64,000 nucleotides of DNA from Aminipila sp047974845 (GTDB lineage: Bacteria; Bacillota; Clostridia; Peptostreptococcales; Anaerovoracaceae): contig JBKECQ010000015.1 in assembly GCA_047974845.1 (NCBI GenBank), positions 5,849-69,848 of the forward strand. Reading direction: 5' to 3'. Shown here one piece after another: positions 51,745 to 61,163 of this stretch. Made by a program: the position numbers and the translations under genes. The notes under the pieces are model-generated. The model had not been told where the DNA came from and ran no database searches. It saw only the letters and a list, made by a program, of their open reading frames with translations. The first letter of the stretch is position 1; every line of letters begins with the position of its first letter.

Positions 51745-54360
51745 TTATATAAATAGATTTACATTGGATTGTTCAGCATCACCTAAATATGCCGCTACGC
51801 CTGCATATTCTATGCCGTCTATTAGTTCCTCTTTCTTAATACCCATTACATCCATTGACATGGTGCAGGCAACAAGCTTTACTCCGTTGCTCATTGCATT
51901 CTTCATTAAATCTTCCAAGGAATCCACATTTTTATCGTTCATGACCTTTTTCATCATCTGTGTTCCCATACCTCCCATGTTCATTTTGGATAGTTTTAAT
52001 TTCGAGGTTCCTCTTGGCATCATCATACCAAACATACTATCCATAACAGGTTTTTTAACTTTTTGCTTCTCTGCCTTTCTTAGAGCATTTAGTCCCCAGA
52101 ATGTAAAGAACATAGTAACAGGTCTTCCCATTGCTGCTGCTCCATTTGCAATAATAAATGAAGCCAACACCTTATCTAAATCCCCACTAAAAACTATTAG
52201 GGTTTTACCCTGAGGTAGTTCTGCTCCCATTGTAAGCCCATTTTCCGTACAATTTTGTGATATTACAAAATCTTTATTGTTTAAGCCTTTTTGTATATAA
52301 GCAATATTTTGTTTTCCCTCCCTGCAGTTTTTTACTAATGTGTTTCCTGTTCTCTTACACCATGATTCCACGTCCTTAATAAAGCCCATATCTGTTGCTG
52401 ATACCTTTATTATTTGACCCTCTTCAATTTCGTTTATTGCATTAAACACTTTCATGATGGGTCCGGGACACTGCAATCCACTGCAATCCAAGTTTTTAGT
52501 TATGACTATATTATTTACGTCCATTTCACTTCCTCCAACTATATTACCGGTCTGTTCCTCTATAATGTTTTGCACATTTTGGGCAAATGAAATCTTAGGG
52601 ATTTCTCCTTTTGGTGTAACATTATAAATTCTTTTTCTGAATAATGTTTTATAAAATGCTGTCCCCCCCGGATATACCGCAACATTTTTATATCCATTAT
52701 TTTGTAGTATTCTTGCGGCATTATATGAACGAACGCCCACTGCACAGTAAACTACAATTAAGTCATTTTTATCAAGTTCCTTTATTCTATTTCTAATCTG
52801 CCCAAGAGGTATGTGTACTGAATCCTCTATGGAAAAAGCCATTCTTTCAAACTCTTCAGTTACATCAAGAACCGTCACTTTTGATACACCATATTTATCT
52901 GCCAATGCGGCTCTGTCTTCTAAATCATCCCACTTTGTAAAGGCAACCTTACCCTTTAACATATTTTCAGCTACAAAACCCAACATATTTACGGGATCCT
53001 TAGCCGAGGAGTATGGTGGAGCATATGCAAGTTCAAGCTCCTTTAAATCCAACACGTTGGCTCCAAACCTCATTGCCGTTGCAATTACATCAATTCTCTT
53101 GTCTACTCCATCTTGACCTACCGCTTGCGCTCCAAGTATTTTCCCCTTATCAGAAAAAATCAGCTTTAACATTATCTGAGTTGCATCCGGATAGTACCCT
53201 GCATGGGATTTCTGATTTATAATCGCTACAAAATAATCCTTGTTTAACTCTTTGCCCATGCGTATTAGGTTTTTTTCATTTAGTCCGGTGGTGGACACTG
53301 TTAAATCAAATATTTTAGCCACGGAGGTTCCTTGAGTACCCTTATAGGCTTCAGCTATATTTTCTGTTGCACTTTCTTTTATTCCTACAGTTTCTCCAGA
53401 GTTTGCTCCAAGCTCTTTTGCAATATTGTTTGCACAAATTCTAGCCTGTTTGTTTGCAGGGCCTGCTAAAGGAATCATAGTCTTTCCTTTTTCCACAAAC
53501 TCTTCAACTTCGATTACATCTCCCACTGCGTAGATGTTTTCATCCGAGGTTTTTAGGTATTCATTTACCTTAATACCTCCTCTTTCATTAAGCTCAAGAC
53601 CTGCGGCCTTTGCAAGGCTACTGTTTGGCCTAATGCCTATAGCCAGTATTATTATATCTGCTTCTACCACTCTTCCACTGGACAGCACAATTTTGTTTCC
53701 TTCAAATTTCTTTACTCCGTCAGATAGTATAAGCTCCGTGTTATTGCTTTCTATATTTTCATGTACAATCTCAGCCATTTCAAAGTCCAGCGGAGCCATT
53801 ACTTGATTTTGCATTTCAATTATAGAAACTTTACAACCCGCTTTACTTAAATTTTCAGCCATTTCAAGACCGATAAAGCCTCCGCCTATTACAGCTGCCG
53901 TTCTTGGTTTTTTATTTTCAACATATTTTTTAATTCTGTCTGTATCCGGTATATTCCAAAGCGTAAAAATGCCTTCGCCGTTTATGCCCTCAATAGGGGG
54001 TACTATTGGTGATGATCCTGTTGATATTACTAAGCGGTCATAGCTTTCTTCTGTTATGGAATCGTCCTTTACATTTTTTACTTTAACAACTTTATTTTTT
54101 GTATCTATTTCTATTGCTTCATTGCCTGTTCTCACATCAATATTAAACTTCTTTTTCATTGCCTCCGGTGTTTGAAGTAGCAAAGACTCCCTTTGTTTAA
54201 TCACATCACCTATATAGTATGGCAATCCACAGTTAGCATAAGAAATATAATCTCCTTTTTCCAAAACAATAATTTCTATATTTTCATCAAGTCTTCTTAA
54301 TCTAGCTGCTGTAGTTGCTCCCCCGGCAACTCCACCAATTATAATAACTCTTTCGCTCAT
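51745..54360 (-). CDS. Four-domain CoA-disulfide reductase/rhodanese/TusA/DsrE-like fusion
   Basis: 871 aa. (1) FAD/NAD-linked oxidoreductase 1-445: GGVAGGATTAARLRRL, redox Cys44 in SYANCGLPYYIG, GGGFIGLEMAENL, YAVGDVIEVEE: the CoA-disulfide reductase family with its single active cysteine. (2) Rhodanese about 460-560 with VVYCAVGVRSYNAA. (3) TusA/SirA about 605-680 with DCSGLQCPGPIMKV. (4) DsrE/DsrF-like about 695-871 with FSGDLDKVLASFIIANGAAAMGRP and LVACTMSMDV. All four active cysteines are kept. It probably reduces and relays persulfide sulfur in the cytoplasm. Divergent from a Crp/Fnr regulator. Confidence 0.9.
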   Translation of the reverse strand: MSERVIIIGGVAGGATTAARLRRLDENIEIIVLEKGDYISYANCGLPYYIGDVIKQRESLLLQTPEAMKKKFNIDVRTGNEAIEIDTKNKVVKVKNVKDDSITEESYDRLVISTGSSPIVPPIEGINGEGIFTLWNIPDTDRIKKYVENKKPRTAAVIGGGFIGLEMAENLSKAGCKVSIIEMQNQVMAPLDFEMAEIVHENIESNNTELILSDGVKKFEGNKIVLSSGRVVEADIIILAIGIRPNSSLAKAAGLELNERGGIKVNEYLKTSDENIYAVGDVIEVEEFVEKGKTMIPLAGPANKQARICANNIAKELGANSGETVGIKESATENIAEAYKGTQGTSVAKIFDLTVSTTGLNEKNLIRMGKELNKDYFVAIINQKSHAGYYPDATQIMLKLIFSDKGKILGAQAVGQDGVDKRIDVIATAMRFGANVLDLKELELAYAPPYSSAKDPVNMLGFVAENMLKGKVAFTKWDDLEDRAALADKYGVSKVTVLDVTEEFERMAFSIEDSVHIPLGQIRNRIKELDKNDLIVVYCAVGVRSYNAARILQNNGYKNVAVYPGGTAFYKTLFRKRIYNVTPKGEIPKISFAQNVQNIIEEQTGNIVGGSEMDVNNIVITKNLDCSGLQCPGPIMKVFNAINEIEEGQIIKVSATDMGFIKDVESWCKRTGNTLVKNCREGKQNIAYIQKGLNNKDFVISQNCTENGLTMGAELPQGKTLIVFSGDLDKVLASFIIANGAAAMGRPVTMFFTFWGLNALRKAEKQKVKKPVMDSMFGMMMPRGTSKLKLSKMNMGGMGTQMMKKVMNDKNVDSLEDLMKNAMSNGVKLVACTMSMDVMGIKKEELIDGIEYAGVAAYLGDAEQSNVNLFI

Positions 54361-54424
54361 AACTTATCTTCCTTTCGGTTATTTAGATATAATAAACTTT
54401 ACATTTTTTTAATTTGTTGCGAAG

Positions 54425-54466
54425 ATAATACCACACTTTCCCGTATAATTCTGTGACAAAGTCACA
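54425..54466 (-). promoter_or_regulatory. Crp/Fnr-type operator and promoter of the sulfur-relay gene
   Basis: A perfect palindrome TGTGACAAAGTCACA (54452-54466) lies upstream of a -10 box TATTAT (minus, 54430-54425). With a start near 54418 its centre is at about -41, the class II activator position. On the plus side the regulator gene has an extended -10 TGATATACT (54495-54503). Confidence 0.6.
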
Positions 54467-54560
54467 TAAGCAATAACATATACGTGATAATCTGTGATAT
54501 ACTGATTTAAATATTATTTTATATAATTTTTGGTATATTATTATAAATGGGAGGGTTTAA

Positions 54561-55220
54561 ATGTCAATTGAAGATTTTATGAAAGATTTATACCCGTTCT
54601 GGAGCAATTTATCACCTTCACAGAAACAATATCTGGTTAATCATTCACAACTCCAAAGCTTTAAATCTGGGGATTGCGTTCACGGCGGAGGGCTGGAATG
54701 CACCGGTGTCTTAGCTGTAGTTAAGGGTAGACTGAGAGCATTTATGTTGTCTGATGAGGGCAAAGAAATTACTTTATTCAGATTAGTTGAAGGGGATTGC
54801 TGTATGCTTTCCGCTTCTTGCATGATAAAAAACATTTCTTTTGATATTCATGTTTCTGCGGAAACTGAGACAGAATTAATAATTATAAACGCCTCTGCCT
54901 ACGATAAGATTTCAAAAGAAAATACCACTGCGGCAAATTTTATGAATGAAATTATTTCCATGCGTTTTTCTGAGGTAATGTGGATTATTGAACAGGTTCT
55001 ATTCATGAAGATGGATAAAAGAGTTGCAATGTTTCTTATTGACCAATCCGCACTGGATGGCAGTGACACTATTACCATTACTCACGAACAGATTGCGGGT
55101 CATCTCGGAACTGCCAGAGAGGTGGTTTCCAGAACATTGAAATATTTAGCAAACGAAGGCTACATATCCGTCAGTAGGAAGGGAATTAAGATTTTAGATA
55201 GAAAAGGATTACTTAAATAA
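54561..55220 (+). CDS. Crp/Fnr-family transcriptional regulator
   Basis: 219 aa. A cyclic-nucleotide-type effector domain (about 20-125), a long dimer helix (about 128-150) and a C-terminal winged helix with ITHEQIAGHLGTAREVV and SRTLKYL (about 173-197). The effector domain has five cysteines (GDCVHGGGLECTGV; GDCCMLSASCM), a pattern shared by many clostridial Crp/Fnr proteins, so a redox, metal or sulfane-sulfur signal is plausible and cAMP is not required. Divergent from the sulfur-relay fusion, with the operator between them. GGGAGGG precedes the ATG. Confidence 0.88.
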   Translation: MSIEDFMKDLYPFWSNLSPSQKQYLVNHSQLQSFKSGDCVHGGGLECTGVLAVVKGRLRAFMLSDEGKEITLFRLVEGDCCMLSASCMIKNISFDIHVSAETETELIIINASAYDKISKENTTAANFMNEIISMRFSEVMWIIEQVLFMKMDKRVAMFLIDQSALDGSDTITITHEQIAGHLGTAREVVSRTLKYLANEGYISVSRKGIKILDRKGLLK

Positions 55221-55228
55221 ATAGTAAA

Positions 55229-55280
55229 ATTTAAAAAGCCCGGGCAAAACACTTTTTTAGCGTTCATGCCAAGGCTTTTT
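55229..55280. terminator. Terminator between the Crp/Fnr gene and the 341-aa gene
   Basis: AAAAAGCC...GGCA can pair with TGCC...GGCTTTTT (about 55232-55279), interrupted by small bulges, with a T-run on the plus side. Confidence 0.65.
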
Positions 55281-55284
55281 TATT

Positions 55285-56310
55285 CTAAAATTTTTGAAGT
55301 GGTTCAACTATATCTCCACTTGTTTTATCAATAGCCGCAATCCAATAGCCATATGCTGTCATCCTATTTTCTAAAGAGCATTCGGCCTTAGTGGCTTCCA
55401 AAGATTCTGCTCCAACAATGGGTTGCCATAAAACGAAACCCGACCTGCCTGATTCAGGCTGTTCTTCATTAATATATCTTCCCGGGATTCCTAAATAGTA
55501 AAGGTTTGCATCCTCTCCAAATATGTAATGCCTATATTTGGTTGCACCATACATAGCACCCGGAGAGACTATGGGCAAATTTTTAGTATTGGCTACTCTT
55601 TTCCACTTTGCACCGGTTTTGTCTTTGCTGAATGGTGTAACCGTGTCATAGAACTCTCCATTTTTAACAGTTTTCTCACATATTTCTTTTAAATAATCAT
55701 TGTAAAACCGATTAAAATTTGTTTTTTCCTCCCTATAATGTCCCTGCCTTCTGTTATCTGCTCTACTTTCATTAACATCAAATGGCTCTCTTCTTGTTCT
55801 TTCTTTTTCCGATTCTTGGGTTTCTTCATCTTTGTTCTTCACATTGGTTTGTGCTGTGTTTTGCTCCCTTTTTTCAGCTCTGGCAGCAACTACATTACCC
55901 TGAGCACCAATTCTTCCTTGTAATACCGGATGCAACGGTTCCTTATTGTCCCTCATGGATACTGCCGCAACTATTGCTACCGAATATTCCGATAGCCGAC
56001 CACCTTTACCATCAACATTGTTTGGGTCAAACCTAAAATAATTTTCACCCGTGCCAAATCGATTTACGATTAATGACCCAATAACCGTGTGAATGGTTCT
56101 CTCCTTTTTTTCTCCGAATAAAATCAGTTTATATATGTACTTATTTCGTTCAAAGGGTCTCAGGTTTTGTACGGTTAATGAAACTGCCCCCTTATTATTT
56201 CCGGTTTCCAGTCTCAAATTACCATATATAGCCTGATCGCGTTTTGCAGCAAAGTCTCGATTTTCCTCGGAAAGAAGCACCATTGATTTATTATATTTTG
56301 TGTATTCCAT
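55285..56310 (-). CDS. Unrecognised protein, 341 aa
   Basis: I do not recognise a named family. From ATG 56310 (GGGAGG site, 45 codons inside a longer open frame) it has a beta-rich N-terminal domain (about 15-125: YGNLRLETGNNKGAVSLTV, RNKYIYKLILFGEK, YFRFDPNNVDG), a charged low-complexity linker (about 150-205, rich in E, R, N and Q) and a C-terminal domain (about 210-341) with two YY/Y-rich strands and RSGFVLWQPIVGAES. No signal peptide, membrane segment or cysteine motif. It is cytoplasmic or exported by an unusual route; a spore or structural role is only a guess. Confidence 0.6.
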   Translation of the reverse strand: MEYTKYNKSMVLLSEENRDFAAKRDQAIYGNLRLETGNNKGAVSLTVQNLRPFERNKYIYKLILFGEKKERTIHTVIGSLIVNRFGTGENYFRFDPNNVDGKGGRLSEYSVAIVAAVSMRDNKEPLHPVLQGRIGAQGNVVAARAEKREQNTAQTNVKNKDEETQESEKERTRREPFDVNESRADNRRQGHYREEKTNFNRFYNDYLKEICEKTVKNGEFYDTVTPFSKDKTGAKWKRVANTKNLPIVSPGAMYGATKYRHYIFGEDANLYYLGIPGRYINEEQPESGRSGFVLWQPIVGAESLEATKAECSLENRMTAYGYWIAAIDKTSGDIVEPLQKF

Positions 56311-56370
56311 ATTGCCCTCCCTCAGCATTTTTAGTACTATATACATATATATGGGGAAGGGGTTTAATTT

Positions 56371-56994
56371 ATGATACTTGACATTATAGTTGTATTTATA
56401 GTTATTGCTACCATGGTTCAGGGGTATAGACATGGGTTGCTTCATACATTCTTGAATACTTTAGGCTGGTTAATTGCTCTTGGTTTAGGATTTATTTTAT
56501 CTCCTAAAATAAATGAGCTTATTTTAGATAATACAAATTTGTACACTACTATTTATACAAAAATTAGCAGTAAGACAGAGGGTATGCTTTTACCTGAACA
56601 GGGACAAGCTGACATTTCATCTTTTATATACGATCCTTTTTTATCACTGTCCAACTCCGTTGCCGATGGGGTTACGTCTTTTATTATTACGGTTTTATGT
56701 TTTATAATTGTTACATCTTTAATAAATCTTGTGTTTAAGGTGGTTTTAAGAACGTTTTCCAGAGAACATAACAATAATATTTTAGGCTTCACAGATGGGG
56801 CTTTTGGTCTAGTCTTTGGTTTTGTCAAAGGAATTATTTACGTTTTTATATGTCTTGCTTGTATGTTTCCATTAGCTTCACTTATAAACACAGAGGTATT
56901 AAACTTTTTAGCTAACAGTTTACACAATTCCAATTTCGCCATGGATCTTTATAAAAATAATTTAGTCTTGCTTTTATTCAGAGATATTTTTTAA
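56371..56994 (+). CDS. CvpA-family membrane protein
   Basis: 207 aa, four hydrophobic segments. The N-terminus LDIIVVFIVIATMVQGYRHG and the conserved LGWLIALGLGF are CvpA family features (named after a colicin V production gene). The late FTDGAFGLVFGFVKGIIYVF fits as well. The role in Firmicutes is poorly known. GGAAGGGG precedes the ATG; it is divergent from the 341-aa gene, 60 bases away. Confidence 0.82.
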   Translation: MILDIIVVFIVIATMVQGYRHGLLHTFLNTLGWLIALGLGFILSPKINELILDNTNLYTTIYTKISSKTEGMLLPEQGQADISSFIYDPFLSLSNSVADGVTSFIITVLCFIIVTSLINLVFKVVLRTFSREHNNNILGFTDGAFGLVFGFVKGIIYVFICLACMFPLASLINTEVLNFLANSLHNSNFAMDLYKNNLVLLLFRDIF

Positions 56995-57049
56995 GTTTTT
57001 TTAAACAGACAACTCCCTATGATACATTGGGATTTGGGCAGTTTTCGCA

Positions 57050-57673
57050 TTAACGGCAAAATACTGCACCAACTATGCCCATTATTAATATAATTTTTAC
57101 CGGGCTAAATTTAAACTTACCGATTAGTATTATTGTGACTATAAATACTATAAGAGGAATGATTTGTATACCGGAAAGTAAGTCCGAAATGACCCATTTT
57201 ATATTATTGAGCATTTCATCCCTTGGTAATGCCGGTATGGCTCCGTTCCATAAAAAACTCTCTTCTTTATTTATTAGTGATGTCTCCCCTACAAATACCG
57301 CTGCCGCTGCAATAAGACCAACTGTTGCCGGTCGTATTCCTTTAAACGCAGCCTCTAATCCTTGATTCTCACTAAATTTGTCTAAGAATCGAATAACTAC
57401 AATAATTAATAAAAATGAAGGTAATGCCACTCCGAAAGTTGCACATATTGCACCTATAATGCCTGCAAAGCTAAAGCCTACAAAGGTTGCCGCATTTACT
57501 GCCACCGGACCCGGTGTCACTTGTGATAATGCCACTAGGTTGGAAAATTCCTCTGCCGACATAAAACCAAAGGATTGAACGGTTTGAAAAATAAGTGGAA
57601 GCATTGCAAGCCCACCACCAAAGCTAAAAATTCCTATTTTAAAAAAAGTGAGAAATAAAGTTAAATAAATCAT
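57050..57673 (-). CDS. Chromate transporter family protein, second half-size subunit
   Basis: 207 aa, about six hydrophobic segments. FGGGLAMLPLIF at the N-terminus and QVTPGPVAVNAATFVGF (about 52-68) are ChrA-family motifs. Short ChrA proteins occur as pairs that act together with opposite topologies. It follows the first subunit with no gap (adjacent stop and start). The physiological ion in anaerobes is unclear; chromate or sulfate are proposed for the family. Confidence 0.85.
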   Translation of the reverse strand: MIYLTLFLTFFKIGIFSFGGGLAMLPLIFQTVQSFGFMSAEEFSNLVALSQVTPGPVAVNAATFVGFSFAGIIGAICATFGVALPSFLLIIVVIRFLDKFSENQGLEAAFKGIRPATVGLIAAAAVFVGETSLINKEESFLWNGAIPALPRDEMLNNIKWVISDLLSGIQIIPLIVFIVTIILIGKFKFSPVKIILIMGIVGAVFCR

Positions 57674-58228
57674 TTAAACCTCACCTCCCATATCTTGTCC
57701 TTTTTTCCAATATGGAATTAATCCTGATATGGCGCCTAAAATAACCGCCCAAATGGCAGACACATCAAATATTGCAATCATAACAAATGATATGCAAGCT
57801 ACTATCCAAGTCAATTTATCCTTTAATATCTTTTTACCAAGCTTGACAGCAGAGTATAAAATCAAGGCACACGAAGCCGCCTTGATGGCATTAAACGCAC
57901 CATTTACATAGGGGTTTTCACCTATAGCTCCTAAAAAGACCACTGCTAAAATAATTATGGTAAATGACGGCAAAACTGTACCTAAGGTTGCCGCAACCGA
58001 ACCAATAAAACCTTTACGTCTAAACCCTACAAAGGTTGCTGTATTAATAGCTATAACCCCCGGTAGAGACTGACATACGGCAATACAGTCTATCATCTCA
58101 TCATCATCAAGCCATTCGTAATCATCAACTACCATACGCTGAATAAGCGGAAGCATTGCTAAGCCTCCGCCAATGGTAAATAGTCCTATTTTAAAAAATC
58201 CACTAAATAACTTCCATAAATCTTTCAT
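57674..58228 (-). CDS. Chromate transporter family protein, first half-size subunit
   Basis: 184 aa with the same architecture as its partner: FTIGGGLAMLPLIQRMVVDDYEW (N-terminal motif, split here as IGGGLAMLPLIQ) and QSLPGVIAINTATFVGF (about 50-66). Sequence identity to the partner is visible across the first 110 residues, so the pair arose by duplication. The 190 bases upstream (58229-58418) contain no gene and only weak promoter-like boxes. Confidence 0.85.
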   Translation of the reverse strand: MKDLWKLFSGFFKIGLFTIGGGLAMLPLIQRMVVDDYEWLDDDEMIDCIAVCQSLPGVIAINTATFVGFRRKGFIGSVAATLGTVLPSFTIIILAVVFLGAIGENPYVNGAFNAIKAASCALILYSAVKLGKKILKDKLTWIVACISFVMIAIFDVSAIWAVILGAISGLIPYWKKGQDMGGEV

Positions 58229-58418
58229 ATTTGCCTCGTTTTAATATTTGTTTATATAAAATATTAGTTTTCCATTGTTTTATTTTTTATATTCTATCAG
58301 TTAATCTCCTTTATATAAAGCCTTTAGTTGGAAATTTAAGATACTCTCCATTGTACTGATACAAATTATGTGACAATATATTTAATGCTTAAGTATCAAT
58401 TTATAAAATTAAGTTTAC

Positions 58419-59657
58419 CTACAATTCTGTTTTGTAATTGCCTATTCTTATTACTCCTGCTTTTCTTCCAACCTTCACAAAAACTAAGCCATCCTCATCA
58501 ATATCAACATCTGTAAAAATAGGTTCGACAACTACGTTTCCTTCTTTATCCATTAGTCCTATCTTTTTATTCTTGCTTACATATGGCACTATGCCATTTC
58601 TAAATTGGGGGACTTCATACCCTATATTCTCATTTCTAATTGAAAATGCATTATTCCCTTGTGTATCAATAAATTGATATTTGTTGTCATATTCTAATAT
58701 TGCCAGACCTTCACTAAAGTTATATGCACTGGAGCAACCAATAAATTTCTTTATTGTATTTTCCTGTTCATCTATGAGTTTCCATCCTTCTGAGTCCTGT
58801 ACTATAGCAACCCCTTCATAATAATTCGTTGCATCTTCATACATTTTATCTGATACCAGTTTAAAATTATTATCAAAATACTGCCATTTCTGGTCAAACT
58901 GCCCATTGCTAAGTGCTACTAAAATTTTATTTTTAACTGGCTTTTCTATAATGTCATATTCAGGTTCCAATACTATATTTCCATCTAAGTCCATTAATCC
59001 TCTTTTGCTATTCCATACGTCAGTTTTTTCGTCATATGGTGTGCTATATTCAAATAAATATCCATCCTCTTTTCCATCTCTTGTATCAGATCCATATATG
59101 GATAAAGAAAATTCACCTCCATCTAAAATTACATTGCCCCTTGCCTCTATAACCTTGCTTTTTCCCCCTTTGCTTACACAAGCAATACCATTTTCAAACT
59201 CACTTGCATACTCAAAATCTCCTTCTATAAAATCTTCTCCGTTTAATTTGTAATAGTGGGCAATTTTCTTTGTGAAGTCTTTTGCAATAATATAATCTGA
59301 CAGGTTTTCATCATTTAACCCCTCTTTTTCACAAATCCAAAGGCTTTCATAAATCGGAGGGATTAATTTCTGTCCATTCTTACCACCTACTCCGTATACA
59401 TATTTGTTATCCCACTTATCTTTATAGTTTGGGTTTTTATCTATCAAAAGTGTTAGCCCTAAATCAGACAACTCACTTCTTAATTTATCATCATAGAATT
59501 GATCCCTATTGTAATCTTCACTCAATGGAACTTCCCATGTTGCTCCTACCAGCACTTCCTGTGCATCCAAATATTTATCCCAAGCAATGTAACCACCAAC
59601 ACCTGCACATATTATAAAGCTCAGAACCATAAATCTTATCAACCATATCTTTTTCAT
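58419..59657 (-). CDS. Membrane-anchored WG-repeat protein
   Basis: 412 aa from ATG 59657. An N-terminal membrane anchor (about 5-24) is followed by WG-type beta repeats: KRGLMDLDGNIVLEPEYDII (about 240), QYFDNNFKLVSDKMYED, YQFIDTQGN, KIGLMDKEGNVVVEPIF (about 375-391). WG repeats likely form a beta-propeller-like surface used for binding. Location outside the membrane is inferred from the anchor. It follows the PadR gene by 27 bases and so belongs to that operon. Confidence 0.8.
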   Translation of the reverse strand: MKKIWLIRFMVLSFIICAGVGGYIAWDKYLDAQEVLVGATWEVPLSEDYNRDQFYDDKLRSELSDLGLTLLIDKNPNYKDKWDNKYVYGVGGKNGQKLIPPIYESLWICEKEGLNDENLSDYIIAKDFTKKIAHYYKLNGEDFIEGDFEYASEFENGIACVSKGGKSKVIEARGNVILDGGEFSLSIYGSDTRDGKEDGYLFEYSTPYDEKTDVWNSKRGLMDLDGNIVLEPEYDIIEKPVKNKILVALSNGQFDQKWQYFDNNFKLVSDKMYEDATNYYEGVAIVQDSEGWKLIDEQENTIKKFIGCSSAYNFSEGLAILEYDNKYQFIDTQGNNAFSIRNENIGYEVPQFRNGIVPYVSKNKKIGLMDKEGNVVVEPIFTDVDIDEDGLVFVKVGRKAGVIRIGNYKTEL

Positions 59658-59684
59658 ACTGTCCCCCAATTATTCTCTGACCCT

Positions 59685-60212
59685 TTATGTCGGTAATAGT
59701 AAGCCCTTGCCTAATCCTCCAAAACTAAGCTTCTTGTCCTCCTGCTCCTCTTTGTTTTTCCTTTTTTCATTTTTGTGGGCTGGTGTTTCTGTGTCAACAC
59801 CGTCTTTTTCAGAAAGGTTATCTAAAGAGCTTTCAGTTTCTTCTATTGGCATAGTTATTCCACTACCTGTGTTATCACTTGGAGGGTTTTTGATATCACC
59901 ATCAAAAGACATAAATTTTTGTCCATCGCTAACCATTTTATTTAATCTTTCAAATTCTTCTTGTAACAACCCTTGCCCTTTTGCTGTAAGCTGGTATAAT
60001 TTTCTCCTATCTCTTTCTGCTGTCTGTTCTATTATTTGTTCTTTTTCAAATCTGGCTAATAGTGCATATAGTGTCCCTGCACCAACCGTTACTCTTCCTT
60101 CTGTAAACTCATTTATCATTTGCATGATTCCATATCCATGATTTTCCTTTATTAGTGAAAGTAAAACATAATACATGGGTTCTGTTAAACTTTTTAATTG
60201 TTCTCTTGCCAT
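59685..60212 (-). CDS. PadR-family transcriptional regulator
   Basis: 175 aa. The winged helix (about 10-90) has TEPMYYVLLSLIKENHGYGIMQ, GAGTLYALLARFEKE and RRKLYQLTAKGQGLL, all PadR features. The second half (about 108-175) is a serine-, aspartate- and lysine-rich tail ending in SFGGLGKGLLLPT rather than the usual dimer domain. It probably represses its own operon through the 14-base direct repeats before the DUF2812 gene. Starts 10 bases after that gene. Confidence 0.88.
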   Translation of the reverse strand: MAREQLKSLTEPMYYVLLSLIKENHGYGIMQMINEFTEGRVTVGAGTLYALLARFEKEQIIEQTAERDRRKLYQLTAKGQGLLQEEFERLNKMVSDGQKFMSFDGDIKNPPSDNTGSGITMPIEETESSLDNLSEKDGVDTETPAHKNEKRKNKEEQEDKKLSFGGLGKGLLLPT

Positions 60213-60222
60213 TTCATCCTCC

Positions 60223-61137
60223 TTAATAACCTAAACTGTATTGCTGTAAAGCTGATATAAAGCCAAAATAAAATAAAAATGAAAAAAACCATGACATCAC
60301 TTTATATATGTCTTTTTCTGGTTTTCTAAATACTAGGTAAGTAAATAGTGCTATCCCCGGCAATGAAAAGCACAACCCTATAAACGGTGCAATATACAAA
60401 CCTGTTACTATATCAATTTGGCTCCCGTTAATTAGCCATTGCCCCCATAAATTGCGTCCATAAAAAATCATTATTGCTACCCACAGAATAGGCAAAAAAA
60501 TAATGTTACTAATTTTCTCATAAAGCCTAAGCTCCTTTGCCACAGAGTTTTCTGAAATAAATTTATTTTCATCCACTAACGAGCTGCTCTGCCTTTTATA
60601 TATGAAATTTCCAACAATCTCTGCCATATAATTAAGTATGAGTAAGAACATTATAAATATATAAGCAAATGTAAGATTTCTGTCTAATACGGCTGCCCCT
60701 GCCCTACCCACAAAAAATGTAAGTGCTAAGCAAAATGTCATTAATAACAGTTTTTTTATGTTTGGTATGTCATCCTTAATGGCTTCTTTTAGGTTTTCAA
60801 ACTCTGTAGACGGGTCGGTATATATTTCGTTATCCTCATTTCCTGTATTTACAAAGATGTGTAACTTGCTTTTAAAACAGTCAATATTTTTCCATCCAAT
60901 GTCTTCATAAAATCTATAGTATTCTTCCTTTTCCGTCTTTCCTAAACCGCATCTCACATCCACACCAAATTTAGTTTTTTTTGCACTGTCATCTTTCTCA
61001 AACCATGCAATAAATTTATACCAGCCATGACCAGTAGTTTTAAATATGTATCCCCTTTCAGCCATGCTGTTTAGCATTATTTCGGCATTCTTGTAATCAT
61101 ATACTCCGTAATTGAAAAATCTGTATGTATACTTCAA
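60223..61137 (-). CDS. DUF2812 membrane protein
   Basis: 304 aa. The N-terminal DUF2812 domain (about 3-115) shows YRFFNYGVYDYKNAEIMLN, MAERGYIFKTTG and YEDIGWKNID. The C-terminal half has four to five hydrophobic segments (about 128-300). DUF2812 proteins usually travel with PadR regulators, as here. It starts with TTG, 7 bases after AGGGGG, and is the first gene of the operon. Function not known; an envelope-stress role is a guess from the PadR link. Confidence 0.82.
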   Translation of the reverse strand: MKYTYRFFNYGVYDYKNAEIMLNSMAERGYIFKTTGHGWYKFIAWFEKDDSAKKTKFGVDVRCGLGKTEKEEYYRFYEDIGWKNIDCFKSKLHIFVNTGNEDNEIYTDPSTEFENLKEAIKDDIPNIKKLLLMTFCLALTFFVGRAGAAVLDRNLTFAYIFIMFLLILNYMAEIVGNFIYKRQSSSLVDENKFISENSVAKELRLYEKISNIIFLPILWVAIMIFYGRNLWGQWLINGSQIDIVTGLYIAPFIGLCFSLPGIALFTYLVFRKPEKDIYKVMSWFFSFLFYFGFISALQQYSLGY

Positions 61138-61163
61138 TTTAAATCCCCCTAAACTTCATTCTG

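Noticed and set aside
51745..54360. Frameshifted or merged genes because of the unusual length
   Set aside because: The frame is open throughout, every domain keeps its active cysteine, and similar multi-domain fusions exist in Firmicutes.
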